A DNA stretch of 64,000 bases from Bog-473 sp963783965 (lineage in GTDB: Bacteria > Actinomycetota > Acidimicrobiia > Acidimicrobiales > RAAP-2): positions 62,001 through 126,000 of the forward strand of contig CAWAPQ010000008.1 of assembly GCA_963783965.1 (NCBI GenBank), read 5' to 3'. The notes beneath the pieces were generated by a model, which saw only the letters and a list, made by a program, of their open reading frames with translations, searched no databases and had not been told where the DNA came from. A program made the position numbers and the translations under genes. Numbering within the stretch: position 1 is the stretch's first letter; each line of letters starts with the position of its first letter. Of this stretch, positions 33,503 through 42,464 are shown piece after piece.

Positions 33503-33540
33503 CGGGCACCGTTAGGCCAGCACGACGAGGGTGGTGCCCG
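33503..33540. promoter_or_regulatory. 8-bp inverted repeat upstream of crotonase gene
   Basis: CGGGCACC at 33503-33510 and GGTGCCCG at 33533-33540 are perfect inverted repeats with 22 bp between them, 19 bp upstream of the crotonase ATG. It may be an operator pair or a leader hairpin. Confidence 0.35.
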
Positions 33541-33671
33541 CAATCGCGCGGGACCGCCGTGGTGAGTGGCGCCCTGTCCATCCCACCGAGGGGGCGTGTT
33601 CGGGCGAATTGTGGGCCCTCCCGGGGCGCCGTTACGGTACTCGACGGATGGTGCCGGTCATGGGGGACGTC

Positions 33672-33848
33672 ATGGGTATCTTCGACGGCAAAGTCGCCGT
33701 CGAACACGGGACCGGGCCCGGCGTGATGCCTCGAGATCTCAGCCATGGTGGTCATGGGGCAGCACGGCCGGAAATGGCGCCGACCAGGGCCCGGCCGACG
33801 TGGTCGACGCGCCGGTCTCCCCCTCGCGTCAACCCGGCCGCACCATAG
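33672..33848 (+). pseudogene. Remnant of an SDR gene N-terminus
   Basis: In the 372-bp gap between the divergent crotonase and thiolase-like genes, an ATG at 33672 opens MGIFDGKVAVEHGTGPGV. This matches the start of many SDRs (DGKVAVVTGAGRGI), including the spaced glycines. After that, similarity stops and the frame ends at 33848. It looks like a deleted SDR gene whose first 18 codons remain. The rest of the gap holds the crotonase upstream repeat and no other gene. Confidence 0.35.
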
Positions 33849-33856
33849 GCGGGCTG

Positions 33857-35002
33857 ATGGTCAGCCGCCGGGTGGCGATCGTGGGAGCGTCCACGTCCGA
33901 CTGTGGGCGCGTCGACGACAAGACGGCCTTTGAGCTGAACTTCCAGGGAACGACCCGCGCCTTGGCGGACGCCGGGATCGACAGGTCCGAGGTCGACGGG
34001 TTCATGTCGCTCACCGGCGCACTGCCCCCGGTCGAGCTGGCCGAGTATCTCGGTTTGCGCCCCAACTGGGTGGACTCCACCGGTCACGGCGGCAGCATCT
34101 GGGAGTTCATGGTCGAGCACGCCGCGGCGGCCATCGCGCAGGGCCTGGTCGAGGTCGTCGTCTTGACCTACGGGTCGACGCAGCGGGCCGATCTCAAGAA
34201 GAAGCTGCGCATGGCCAACCTCTCCTTCGGGACGCGGGGACCGATTCAGTTCGCCGCACCGTTCGGCCATCCGGTGGGATCGCACTACGCCATGGTGGCC
34301 CGACGTCATATGTATGAGTTCGGCACCACCATTGAGCAGCTGGCCGAGGTGGCCGTGTCCGCCCGCTACAACGCGGGCCTCAATCCCGACGCCTTCTACC
34401 GGGACCCGATCACCATCGACGATGTCGTCGACGCGCCGATGGTGTGGGACCCGCTGACCAAGCTCCACTGCTGCCCCCGCACCGACGGCGGCGGCGCCAT
34501 CGTGCTCACCCACGAGGATCGGGCGCGCGATTGCGCCAAAAGGCCAGTGTGGGTCCTCGGCACCGGAGAGGCCGCCTCCCACACGACCATGAGCGAATGG
34601 GAGGACTTCACCGAGTCACCGTGTGTCCGCTCCGGAAAGCTCGCCTTCGAGCGCGCCGGTGTCACTCCCGCCGACATCGACACGGCGCAGGTCTACGACG
34701 CCTTCACCCCCATGGTCATTTTGACCCTGGAGGGACTCGGCTTCTGCCCGAAGGGCGACGGTGGCGCCTTCGTGGAGGACGGCAAGCTGCGCGTGGGCGG
34801 TGCGCTCCCTACCAACACGGACGGGGGCGGTCTCTCCGCCTGCCAGCCGGGCATGCGGGGGATTTTCCTGCTCATCGAGGCGGTCAAGCAGCTGCGGGGC
34901 GAGTGCGGGGCACGCCAGGTGCCCGACGCCGAATTGGCCTGCGTGAACGGCACCAGCGGCTGGTTCACCGCCGCCGGCACCGTCATCCTCGGCTCCGACT
35001 GA
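33857..35002 (+). CDS. Lipid-transfer-type thiolase-like protein (SCP2 thiolase family)
   Basis: A 381-residue thiolase-fold protein of the non-specific lipid-transfer/SCP-x type. The N-terminal VAIVGASTSDCGRV and the C-terminal QVYDAFTPMVILTLEGLGFCPKG and NTDGGGLSACQPG are typical. The usual nucleophilic Cys segment is replaced by DSTGHGGSIWEFM, so classic thiolysis is doubtful. In actinobacterial steroid degradation such proteins act as retro-aldolases (Ltp2 type) with a DUF35 partner; no DUF35 gene is adjacent here. Start ATG 33857. Confidence 0.85.
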   Translation: MVSRRVAIVGASTSDCGRVDDKTAFELNFQGTTRALADAGIDRSEVDGFMSLTGALPPVELAEYLGLRPNWVDSTGHGGSIWEFMVEHAAAAIAQGLVEVVVLTYGSTQRADLKKKLRMANLSFGTRGPIQFAAPFGHPVGSHYAMVARRHMYEFGTTIEQLAEVAVSARYNAGLNPDAFYRDPITIDDVVDAPMVWDPLTKLHCCPRTDGGGAIVLTHEDRARDCAKRPVWVLGTGEAASHTTMSEWEDFTESPCVRSGKLAFERAGVTPADIDTAQVYDAFTPMVILTLEGLGFCPKGDGGAFVEDGKLRVGGALPTNTDGGGLSACQPGMRGIFLLIEAVKQLRGECGARQVPDAELACVNGTSGWFTAAGTVILGSD

Positions 35003-35015
35003 GCCGATCGCCCCG

Positions 35016-35028
35016 TAGCCTGGGTCGA
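35016..35028 (+). promoter_or_regulatory. Leaderless-type promoter of rlmN
   Basis: TAGCCT at 35016-35021 is followed six bases later by the rlmN ATG, and no ribosome site fits between them. A transcript starting at or next to the ATG is expected. Equivalent spacing occurs at 36465-36477, 43394-43406 and 31255-31267. Confidence 0.5.
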
Positions 35029-36092
35029 TGCCCGCGCCCTACGACGTCACGCGAGAAGGGCTGGCCGAGATCCTCCAGGGCGAACCGGCCTATCGCGTGC
35101 GGCAGGTCTGGGACGGCCTCCACACCCGGGTGCAGCGACCCGAGGAGCTCACCGAGCTGCCCGCCGACCTTCGTGCCGCGCTGGGCACTGCGCTGCCCCC
35201 GGCACTGCACGAGGTCACCCGGCAGTCTGCCGATGACGGCGAGACCACCAAGTGGCTGTGGGCGCTGGGCGACGGCGCGCAGGTCGAGACCGTGCTGATG
35301 CGCTATCCCGATCGGGTGACCGTCTGCGTGTCGACCCAGGCCGGCTGCGCCATGGCCTGCCAGTTCTGCGCCACCGGCCAGGCGGGGTTCCAGCGGCAAC
35401 TGACCCAGGGCGAGATCGTCGAGCAGGTCGCAGTCGCCATGCGGGACGCCCAACCGCGGCGGGTCTCCAACATCGTCTTCATGGGGATGGGGGAGCCCCT
35501 GGCGAACTACGACCGGGTCTGGGGTGCCGTCGAGCGGCTGCACGGCGACATGGGCCTCTCGGCGCGCCACCTCACGCTCTCCACGGTGGGCATCGTGCCC
35601 GGCATCCGCCGCCTGGCCGCCGAGACGCTGCCGGTGAACCTGGCCGTCTCGCTCCATGCCGCCAACGACGAGTTGCGCGACGAGCTCGTCCCGATCAACC
35701 GGCGCTATCCGCTGGCCGTGCTGGCCGAGGCCTGCGCCGAGTACGTGGCGGCCAGCGGGCGGCGCCTCTCCATCGAATGGGCCCTGATCGACGGCGTCAA
35801 CGACCGGGAGAGCGACGCGGTCGAGCTGGCGGCGTTCGCCCGCCCGCTCGGTGCCCACGTCAACCTCATCCCGCTCAACCCGACGCCGGGCTATCCCGTG
35901 GTCGGCTCGTCCCGCGCCCGGGTCCGCGGTTTTCGCGACCACCTGGCGTCACTCGGAGTCAACGCCACCATCCGCATCACGCGGGGCGCGGAGATCGACG
36001 CCGCCTGTGGGCAGCTGGCCGCCCCATCCCGGACCACCTCGGCGCGGCGGCCGGAACCGGTCCAATTGCTCCCCAACGCTCCGACTCGATAG
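35028..36092 (+). CDS. rlmN: 23S rRNA (adenine2503-C2)-methyltransferase RlmN
   Basis: A radical-SAM enzyme (354 residues) methylating A2503 in 23S rRNA and A37 in some tRNAs. The cluster motif is C107-x3-C111-x2-C114 (CAMACQFC). The methyl-carrying Cys lies near the C-terminus (DAACGQL). Further marks are GMGEPLANYDRV, LSTVGIVPGI and SLHAANDELRDELVP. Length and domain order are normal. The start has a leaderless look (TAGCCT six bases upstream). Confidence 0.96.
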   Translation: MPAPYDVTREGLAEILQGEPAYRVRQVWDGLHTRVQRPEELTELPADLRAALGTALPPALHEVTRQSADDGETTKWLWALGDGAQVETVLMRYPDRVTVCVSTQAGCAMACQFCATGQAGFQRQLTQGEIVEQVAVAMRDAQPRRVSNIVFMGMGEPLANYDRVWGAVERLHGDMGLSARHLTLSTVGIVPGIRRLAAETLPVNLAVSLHAANDELRDELVPINRRYPLAVLAEACAEYVAASGRRLSIEWALIDGVNDRESDAVELAAFARPLGAHVNLIPLNPTPGYPVVGSSRARVRGFRDHLASLGVNATIRITRGAEIDAACGQLAAPSRTTSARRPEPVQLLPNAPTR

Positions 36093-36101
36093 AACGTCCC
36101 C

Positions 36102-36422
36102 ATGGCACGCGCAAAGCGGTCGGGCGTCGTCCGTCCCTCGTTGTTCTGGTTCCTCCTCCTCGATGGCGGCATCGTCGCTCTCACGAAGCTGGCGGTGAGC
36201 AAGTCCGCCTACGACAAGGTCGACGACATGGTTGCCCTGCCACCACGCGAGACCCTCCAGGCCATGTTGATCGGCACGGCCGTGATCCACGCGACAGAGG
36301 CGGTGGTCGCCGGTCGCATGGCGAGGCGCCGGGGCCTGTCGCCGCGCGGCTGGCGGCTGCAGACGTTCGTCGTCGGCTTCCCCTCGCTGCGCGTCCTGCG
36401 CCGGAGCGCCCGCCCGACCTGA
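36102..36422 (+). CDS. Small two-span membrane protein (possibly DUF4499-like)
   Basis: A 106-residue protein with two hydrophobic helices (SLFWFLLLDGGIVALTKLAV and LQAMLIGTAVIHATEAVVAG) and basic ends. The HATEAVVAGRMARRRG and FVVGFPSLRVLRR segments recall DUF4499/TMEM254-type proteins, but I am not sure of the family. It follows rlmN by 9 bp; TAGAAC six bases before the ATG could be a weak leaderless promoter. Confidence 0.72.
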   Translation: MARAKRSGVVRPSLFWFLLLDGGIVALTKLAVSKSAYDKVDDMVALPPRETLQAMLIGTAVIHATEAVVAGRMARRRGLSPRGWRLQTFVVGFPSLRVLRRSARPT

Positions 36423-36476
36423 TTGCTCGGTTGCAACCCCAGTGCAGGAGCGGGGCTGTAGCGATACGGTGCCGCC

Positions 36477-37484
36477 ATGGCCGAGCAGGCGGGAGGGCCC
36501 CCAACAGAGGGGAGCGAGGAGTCCCAATCAGGCAGGGCTACCTACTTCGAGGAACTCCACGTGGCCCTCATTGCCGCGCTGATCGTCATCTGCCTCGCGT
36601 TGGGCATTGTGGGCTGGAATCTGCATCCCGACTCCAACGGATTTGTACCCGTACCTCAGAACGTCGGAGTGTTGGTCGCAGGTTCTGGCTTCGGCTACGT
36701 GCAGAGCCTGACACAGTCGGGCAACGACGGCGCCACCCTCAAAATGTCTGTCGCGTCCACCAAAGGGGCCGTCCCCCTGAATGACTCCGTGCCCTACCAG
36801 TTTCTCGGGGGGCCGCAAGGCGCTGGGGGGTCCGGCACAGGTGTGGGCCCGGCGGTGAAATTCGACGGCGAGCCGCTGCCGAGCAGGCGCTGGGAGTACA
36901 TCGTCTTGAACCCGGGCACGGCGCGGCCCTGCGCTGCGCATGCGGGCTACCGGATCGGCACGGTCCTGCTGCCGCTGGGATCCCCCACTCCGGCGCTCGT
37001 CGTGCCTCCGCTCCCTGCGAAAGACGAGCAAACGATCGGGGACACCGTGCCTCCACCCGGGCTCTGCGTCCATTGGGACTCCGCGTCCCCGTTCAGCATC
37101 AGCGGGCCATATCTCAGTGCCCGCTTCCCACCCTTGCGAGGTATCGCGAGTGGCATTCCCTACACCCAGATCCCGCAGTCGGGAGACATCGGTGTCGGTC
37201 TCGTCAGGCGGGTCCTGTTTCTCGGGGAGGGGAACAACACGGCCAACTTCGCCATCCAAACCGACCCGCACCCGACGGTCTCGGCGCCGACCTCGTGGAG
37301 CTGGACAACCAAGGACACCCCGCAGGTGATTCAGGTCGCCGCCACGAATTCCAGCGACACCCAGCGCGAGAACAACGACGCCTTCTACTCGGGCGTGCTC
37401 TTCGGAGTCGTGGGTGGCGCGCTGATTGCCCTCGTCACGGAGCTCGTCGTACCTCTACGTCGGCACCGACATCGCCACGTCTGA
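36477..37484 (+). CDS. Hypothetical two-span protein with large external domain
   Basis: A 335-residue protein. A span at about 28-48 (VALIAALIVICLALGIVGW) and a second at about 310-328 (GVLFGVVGGALIALVTELVV) enclose an external, beta-rich Gly/Pro-rich domain of roughly 260 residues with two cysteines (RPCAAHAG, GLCVHW). The cytoplasmic end is basic (RRHRHRHV). No family recognised. A TACGGT six bases before the ATG suggests a leaderless mRNA. Confidence 0.72.
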   Translation: MAEQAGGPPTEGSEESQSGRATYFEELHVALIAALIVICLALGIVGWNLHPDSNGFVPVPQNVGVLVAGSGFGYVQSLTQSGNDGATLKMSVASTKGAVPLNDSVPYQFLGGPQGAGGSGTGVGPAVKFDGEPLPSRRWEYIVLNPGTARPCAAHAGYRIGTVLLPLGSPTPALVVPPLPAKDEQTIGDTVPPPGLCVHWDSASPFSISGPYLSARFPPLRGIASGIPYTQIPQSGDIGVGLVRRVLFLGEGNNTANFAIQTDPHPTVSAPTSWSWTTKDTPQVIQVAATNSSDTQRENNDAFYSGVLFGVVGGALIALVTELVVPLRRHRHRHV

Positions 37485-37497
37485 GCCGGGCCCGGGT

Positions 37498-38310
37498 TCA
37501 GCGGTTCTGCCAGTTCGGCTTCCGCTTCTCGGCGAACGCCTTCGGCCCTTCCTTGGCGTCCTCGCTGCTGAAGACCTCGCCCGAGATCTCCGACTCAATG
37601 CGGTAGGCCTCCTTCATGTCGGTGGCCAGGCCGCGCAGCGCCGACTCCTTGGTCTTGCGAACGGCGAAGGGCCCGTTGGCCGTGATGCGGTGGGCGTAGT
37701 CGAACGCCCGCGCCATCAGGTCGGCCGGGCGGCAGACCTCGTTGACCAGACCCATCTCGTAGGCCCGCTGGGCCGGGACCTGGTCGGCGCACAGGAGCAG
37801 CTCCATGGCGGCCGGCCAGGGCACCTGGCGGGGGAGACGCACCGTCGTACCGCCGCCGGCGAACAGCCCGCGCTTGGGCTCCATCACCCCGAACGTGGCG
37901 GTGTCGCTGGCCACGCGCAGGTCCGTCCCGCCCAGCATCTCCATGCCGCCGGCCACGCACACGCCGTTCACCGCCGCGATGATCGGCTTGTAGAGCTTGG
38001 TGCCGCGGAGCACGGCCTTGACACCGTCGTCGAGCCGGTAGCCGCCCAGCTCCTCAGGGCGCTGGCCCGCCTGCATCTTGCTCTGCAGCTCGGTGATCTG
38101 TGGGATGTACGTCTTGAGGTCGGCCCCGACGCAGAAGTCCTTCCCGACTCCCGTGATGATGGCGACGTAGGCGTCGTCGTCCTCGCCGAATCGATCCCAC
38201 GCCGAACGCAATTGGAAGAAGTGCTCCATGTCCATGGAGTTGCGCGCTTCGGGCCGGTTGATGGTGATGGTGACGACGTGGTCGTCACCGAGGGCGTAGT
38301 CGATCGACAT
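37498..38310 (-). CDS. Enoyl-CoA hydratase/isomerase family protein
   Basis: A 270-residue crotonase with GKDFCVGADLKTY, NGVCVAGGMEMLGGTDLRVAS and FGVMEPKRGLFAGGGTTVRLP. The Glu in VMEPKRG sits where the second loop's acidic residue is expected. It matches the enoyl-CoA hydratases common in actinobacterial lipid clusters. The gene is 112 bp upstream (in its own direction) of nothing shared: its start faces the end of the amidohydrolase gene, both leftward. Confidence 0.88.
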   Translation of the reverse strand: MSIDYALGDDHVVTITINRPEARNSMDMEHFFQLRSAWDRFGEDDDAYVAIITGVGKDFCVGADLKTYIPQITELQSKMQAGQRPEELGGYRLDDGVKAVLRGTKLYKPIIAAVNGVCVAGGMEMLGGTDLRVASDTATFGVMEPKRGLFAGGGTTVRLPRQVPWPAAMELLLCADQVPAQRAYEMGLVNEVCRPADLMARAFDYAHRITANGPFAVRKTKESALRGLATDMKEAYRIESEISGEVFSSEDAKEGPKAFAEKRKPNWQNR

Positions 38311-38422
38311 CGTGCTCCGGTGATGGTCAGGCCGTATGGCGGGTGTGCGACGAGCCGACCGAAGCCGGCCCGCCGAGTCGCTTGGAAGAGGAGTTCGGGC
38401 GAACCGCTCTCAGCTCAGTTAG

Positions 38423-39715
38423 TTAGTCATCGTCGGTCAGGCGGGTGGAGAAGCTGCTGACGCTCACGATGCCCTTCTCGTTGACCGACGTCTGCCCGCG
38501 GGCCCGGGAGACCAGCGCGGTGTCGACGTCGGACGCCTCGGCCCGCAGCGCACCCACTGTGCACTTGTCGCGCGACCGAACGCTGAACGGGTCGAACTGG
38601 AAGTGCTTCATGGCGTTGAGGTGGGTGATCTTGTCGATGTCCCCATCCGACACGCCATCGAGATACTTCATGAGCAGTTCGGGCGACTGCGGCCACGTCG
38701 AGTCCGAGTGCGGGTAGTCGCACTCCCACGTGATGTTGTCGATGTTCAAGAACTCGCGGCTCTGCACGCCGAAGGCGTCGTCGATGAAGCAGGTGATGAC
38801 ACGGTCCTTGAAGACCTGGCTGGGCAGCTGGTCACCGAAGTCCTGTCCCGTCCACTTGCGGTGGTGCTCGTAGACGTAGTCGATCCGCTCGAGCGCGTAC
38901 GGGATCCAGCCGATGCCGCCTTCGGAAAGAGCAAAGTGCAGATCCTTGTACTTGCGGAGGATGGGCGACCAGACGAGGTCGGCGGCCGCCTGCACCATGT
39001 TGATGGGCTGCAACGAGATCATCACGTCGATCGGCGCTTCCACCGAGGTCATGAGGATCTGCGAGGACGAGCCCAGGTGCATGCACACCACGGTGCCCTC
39101 GTCAGCGCAAGCGGCCCAGAAAGGGTCCCAGTGCTCGTTGTGCAGCGAAGGCCACCCGAGCTTCTCGGGGTTCTCGGAGAAGGTGACGGCGTGGCAACCC
39201 TTCTTGGCCACCCGGCGGATCTCCTCCGCACCGAGCTCGGGGTCCCAGATGACTGGGATGGAGAGGGGAATGAAGCGGCCCGGCTCGGCGCCGCACCAGC
39301 GGTCGATGTGCCAGTCGTTGTAGGCCCGGACCATGGCGAGCGCCTCGTCCTTGTCCTCGTTCCGGGCGAAGAGCTGACCGCAGAACTGCGGGAAGGAAGG
39401 GAAGCACATGGAGCCGAGCACGCCGTTGACCGACATGTCCCGGACCCGCTCGTGGACGTCGTAGCAACCGATGCGCATGTCCTCCAGCGAGGTGGGCTCA
39501 ATGCCGTACTCCTCGGGCGGGCGGCCGACGACGGCGTTGAGGCCGATGTTGGGGATCTGGTTGCCGTTGTAGATCCAGACGTCGGTGCCGTCGTCGCGGC
39601 GGACGAGCTTGGGCGCCTTGTCTTGATACTTGGCCGGCAACAGTCCGTCGAACATCCCACGAGGCTCAATCACGTGGTCGTCGACACTGACCAGGATCAT
39701 GTCCTCAGTGCGCAT
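38423..39715 (-). CDS. Amidohydrolase-2 family protein (decarboxylase-like)
   Basis: A 430-residue TIM-barrel amidohydrolase of the ACMSD-type family. The N-terminal SVDDHVIEPRGMF stands for the usual HxH metal motif (DxH form), with later CMHLGSSS and the Asp in ECDYPHSDSTWP. Such actinobacterial proteins often accompany acyl-CoA or terpenoid breakdown genes, with unknown substrates. The ATG at 39715 is preceded by AGGGGAGGAC. A TGACA-CCAA-TGTCA palindrome lies 50 bp upstream. Confidence 0.87.
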   Translation of the reverse strand: MRTEDMILVSVDDHVIEPRGMFDGLLPAKYQDKAPKLVRRDDGTDVWIYNGNQIPNIGLNAVVGRPPEEYGIEPTSLEDMRIGCYDVHERVRDMSVNGVLGSMCFPSFPQFCGQLFARNEDKDEALAMVRAYNDWHIDRWCGAEPGRFIPLSIPVIWDPELGAEEIRRVAKKGCHAVTFSENPEKLGWPSLHNEHWDPFWAACADEGTVVCMHLGSSSQILMTSVEAPIDVMISLQPINMVQAAADLVWSPILRKYKDLHFALSEGGIGWIPYALERIDYVYEHHRKWTGQDFGDQLPSQVFKDRVITCFIDDAFGVQSREFLNIDNITWECDYPHSDSTWPQSPELLMKYLDGVSDGDIDKITHLNAMKHFQFDPFSVRSRDKCTVGALRAEASDVDTALVSRARGQTSVNEKGIVSVSSFSTRLTDDD

Positions 39716-39763
39716 TTCGTCCTCCCCTTCCAGCGGTCGACGCGCCAGCGTCCCCGATTTCCC

Positions 39764-39777
39764 TGACACCAATGTCA
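39764..39777 (-). promoter_or_regulatory. TGAC-N6-GTCA operator candidate before amidohydrolase
   Basis: On the minus strand TGACATTGGTGTCA, followed by GGGAA, has 5-bp perfect arms. TAAGGT, a possible -10, lies just upstream of it. The stretch GGTGTCAGGGAA is identical to that at 50736-50747 between two acyl-CoA dehydrogenase genes. Confidence 0.6.
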
Positions 39778-39969
39778 CCTACCTTAGGCCCCTGCGCCAC
39801 CCTCGGTGCGAGTCGGGCCGATCTCAGAGCAGGTTCCGGGCCCGGCGGGGCGGGACGTCCATGCGATCGCCGAAACGGCGGCCCCGCACGAGAACATTTC
39901 GCGCGAGGTTGAGAAAACGGCCCGACATCCCCGAGGGCGCCGGTTGCCGCAGAGCCCGCTTCCTGGTCG

Positions 39970-41583
39970 TTATGCGGGCGGCGGGGGACGGTGCGGCGTG
40001 GTCTCCTGGACGGGCATGGTGTTCTGGGTCGGCGGCGCGTAGCTGAAGCCCTCGTCGAAGGTCCCGGTGAGCGCGTTGACCACGACCTCCTCGTCGACCA
40101 CCGGAACCGTGAGCGATGCGTCGGGAAGCACGGGCGGAACGGGCTGCGCCGGCTGGCCGAGTGCCAGGGCGCTCGTGAGGTCTCCGACGGTGCCCCGCCG
40201 CCAGTCCGACACATTGGGGACGGGGACGCCGAAGATCTTTTCGAGAAGGAGGAGGGTCGAAGTGTGGTCGAACACCTCACTGGCCGTGTACCCGCCCATG
40301 GTGAATGGCGACATGAGGATGCAGGGCACGCGGAATCCGAGGCCGACCGGGCCGGCGATACCGCCCGCCGTCGCCGGCAGGGGGTCCATGGAGAGGTATT
40401 CCCCCGCCGTCCCGGGCGGAGGCACCGGGGGAGGGACGTGGTCGAAGAAGCCCCCGTTCTCGTCGTAGTGCAGGACGAACAGGGTGTGGGCCCAGACGTC
40501 GGGGTTCGAGGTCAGTGTGTCGAGGACGCTCTGGACCAGATTCTCCCCCCATTGCGGCGCCGTGGCGGGATGCTCGCACTGGCTGACCGGGCCGTGGATC
40601 CAGCTGACCTGCGGCAAGCTGCCGGCCGTGACGTCCGCGATGAAGTCGGCGGGATAGTTCGGGGCGATCGCCTGTTGCTGGAGCTGCTGCCCGCGTGTCG
40701 TCTCCTCCGTGTAGGCCTTGAAGTAGGGAAGCGGGTTGAAGAGGGCGAGGCCGGTCGGGTCGTTGTACACCTTCCAGGTCACGCCGGCGTCGAGCAATTG
40801 CTCGGGCATGGTGGTCCAGTCGAAGGTGCCGTACTGCTGCGGCCTGCCGGTGGTCTGCGTGACGAGGACGGGACCGCCGCCCGCACCGGTGGGGTCGATG
40901 GTGCCCGACAAGGCCATGACGCGGTTGGGGTCGGTGGGCCCGAGCACCGAGCAGTGGTAGGCGTCACAGATGGTGAACGCGTCGGCCAGCGCGTAGTAGA
41001 AGCTGAGTTCTGACCGCGTGAAGTAGCCCATCGTCGCGACGAAGTTGGCGTCGCCGTCGGCCTCCAGGTGCGCCTGGACGAAGGCGTCCATCTTCCCGGC
41101 GTCCCAGCTCTGATGCTGCGGTCCCCATTCGTGCGAGATGTCATTGGTGCAGTCGCCGTTGTCGGTCGGGAACTGCTGCTGGAGCTCGAACGGTTGGAGG
41201 TAGCCCGACGGGTCCACGCCCACACCGGGTTGGTAGCCGTACTGGTTCCAGACCGGGACGCGGGTGTGATTGATCCTGTTCGTCAGGACCTTGGGATCCG
41301 CGAACCCACGCACACCGGACAATGTGCCGAAGTAGTGGTCGAACGAACGGTTCTCCTGCATGAGAAAGACGACGTGCCGGATGTCGCTGAGCGTGGGCAG
41401 GGTGGACGGGGTCGAGGCCAGCGCGCGGTCGATGGACGCGCCGGCCGACGACGAGAGGCCCGCCCATCCCGCTGCGCCGGCGGCACCGAGGGCCAGTCCG
41501 CCCTTGAGCAATGTCCGCCGGCTGACGCGGCTCGACTGCCCCGTCCCGTGTTTCGCCTTGTCCCGTCGCCCGTCTGCTGTCAC
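39970..41583 (-). CDS. Tat-exported phospholipase C-type phosphoesterase
   Basis: A 537-residue secreted phosphoesterase of the bacterial phospholipase C/acid phosphatase family. The N-terminus has a Tat signal (SRRTLLKGGLALGAAGAAGW). Catalytic features are VVFLMQENRSFDHYFGTL near residue 70, the ISHEWGPQHQSWD segment and HYDENGGFFDHVPPP. The C-terminal tail is Pro-rich. It likely releases phosphate or choline-type headgroups from lipids outside the cell. GTG start with a GGAGGAGGAGG ribosome site. Confidence 0.9.
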   Translation of the reverse strand: MTADGRRDKAKHGTGQSSRVSRRTLLKGGLALGAAGAAGWAGLSSSAGASIDRALASTPSTLPTLSDIRHVVFLMQENRSFDHYFGTLSGVRGFADPKVLTNRINHTRVPVWNQYGYQPGVGVDPSGYLQPFELQQQFPTDNGDCTNDISHEWGPQHQSWDAGKMDAFVQAHLEADGDANFVATMGYFTRSELSFYYALADAFTICDAYHCSVLGPTDPNRVMALSGTIDPTGAGGGPVLVTQTTGRPQQYGTFDWTTMPEQLLDAGVTWKVYNDPTGLALFNPLPYFKAYTEETTRGQQLQQQAIAPNYPADFIADVTAGSLPQVSWIHGPVSQCEHPATAPQWGENLVQSVLDTLTSNPDVWAHTLFVLHYDENGGFFDHVPPPVPPPGTAGEYLSMDPLPATAGGIAGPVGLGFRVPCILMSPFTMGGYTASEVFDHTSTLLLLEKIFGVPVPNVSDWRRGTVGDLTSALALGQPAQPVPPVLPDASLTVPVVDEEVVVNALTGTFDEGFSYAPPTQNTMPVQETTPHRPPPPA

Positions 41584-41692
41584 GCCTCCTCCTCCTCCTG
41601 CCGTCGTTTGACGGCCTCCTGAATCCCGAATGCCCTGGCGGGTATGGGGGAAACGAAGGGGGCGGCGGTTCCCTGCGGTGTTCAGCCGCTGT

Positions 41693-42391
41693 TCACGCGC
41701 TGGCTACCTGGAGTTCGGAGTTCCGCTCCGACCCGACGCCGAGCGCGTCCGGAGCGCACAAGCCGCGGCGGGGGAGGATGATGTCGTCGATGATCCCGTA
41801 GTCGCGGGCCTCGGCCGAGGTCATGTAGTAGTCCCGGTCGATGTCCTGGGCCACCTGCTCCAGGGGATGCCCGCTGTGGTGGGCGATGATCTCGGACATG
41901 CGGCGGGTCAGCGAGAGGACCTCGCGCAGCTGGATCTCCATGTCCGAGGGCGCCCCGCGGGTGCCGGCCGAGCCCTGGTGGATCATGATGCGGGCGTTGG
42001 GCAGCGCGAAGCGCTTTCCCGCTGCGCCGCCCGAGAGGATCATGGCGGCGGCGGACATGCCCATGCCGACGCAGATGGTCGACACGTCCGGCTCGACGTG
42101 CTGCATGACGTCGTAGATCGCCATGCCGGCGTAGGCCACGCCGCCGGGGGAGTTGATGTAGAGGTAGATGTCCCGTTCGCTGTTCTGGGCCTCGAGGAAC
42201 AGCATCTGAGAAATGATCAGGTTGGCCACCTGATCGTCCACCTCCTGGCCCAGGAAGACGATCCGCTCGCGCAGCAACTGGCTGTAGATGTCGAAGGCGC
42301 GGTCTCCCCGGTTGCCCTCCTCGATCACGGTGGGGACGAAGACCTGCCGCAGGCGATCTCGGTCCGGGCGGTTGGTGGTGGTGGTGGTCAT
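41693..42391 (-). CDS. clpP: ATP-dependent Clp protease proteolytic subunit ClpP
   Basis: An active-looking ClpP of 232 residues. The catalytic triad is visible as Ser113 (VGMGMSAAAM), His138 (IMIHQGSAG) and Asp183 (AQDIDRDYY). The N-terminal ten residues are Thr-rich, and the C-terminal 25 residues are an extra tail. The ATG at 42391 follows a GGAGGAAG ribosome site. It is divergent from an XRE gene and a dead ClpP paralogue, with a shared AT-rich promoter. No clpX or clpC is nearby. Confidence 0.94.
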   Translation of the reverse strand: MTTTTTNRPDRDRLRQVFVPTVIEEGNRGDRAFDIYSQLLRERIVFLGQEVDDQVANLIISQMLFLEAQNSERDIYLYINSPGGVAYAGMAIYDVMQHVEPDVSTICVGMGMSAAAMILSGGAAGKRFALPNARIMIHQGSAGTRGAPSDMEIQLREVLSLTRRMSEIIAHHSGHPLEQVAQDIDRDYYMTSAEARDYGIIDDIILPRRGLCAPDALGVGSERNSELQVASA

Positions 42392-42434
42392 GGTCTTCCT
42401 CCGTCTCCGTCTGTGCGCTTGGGTCTTTCCCACG

Positions 42435-42454
42435 TTATATCAAATGTGAGATAA
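42435..42454. promoter_or_regulatory. Inverted repeat in the clpP/xre divergent promoter
   Basis: TTATATC-AAATGT-GAGATAA has 7-bp arms with one mismatch, in an AT-rich island of a 73-bp gap. It overlaps a GATAAT (42450-42455) facing xre and a TATAAC-like -10 facing clpP. It is therefore a good operator candidate for the XRE protein, controlling both sides. Confidence 0.6.
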
Positions 42455-42464
42455 TCGTCCCGCC

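Noticed and set aside
38603..39766. Plus-strand open frame of 387 codons
   Set aside because: Antisense shadow of the amidohydrolase, with no ribosome site and no recognisable fold.
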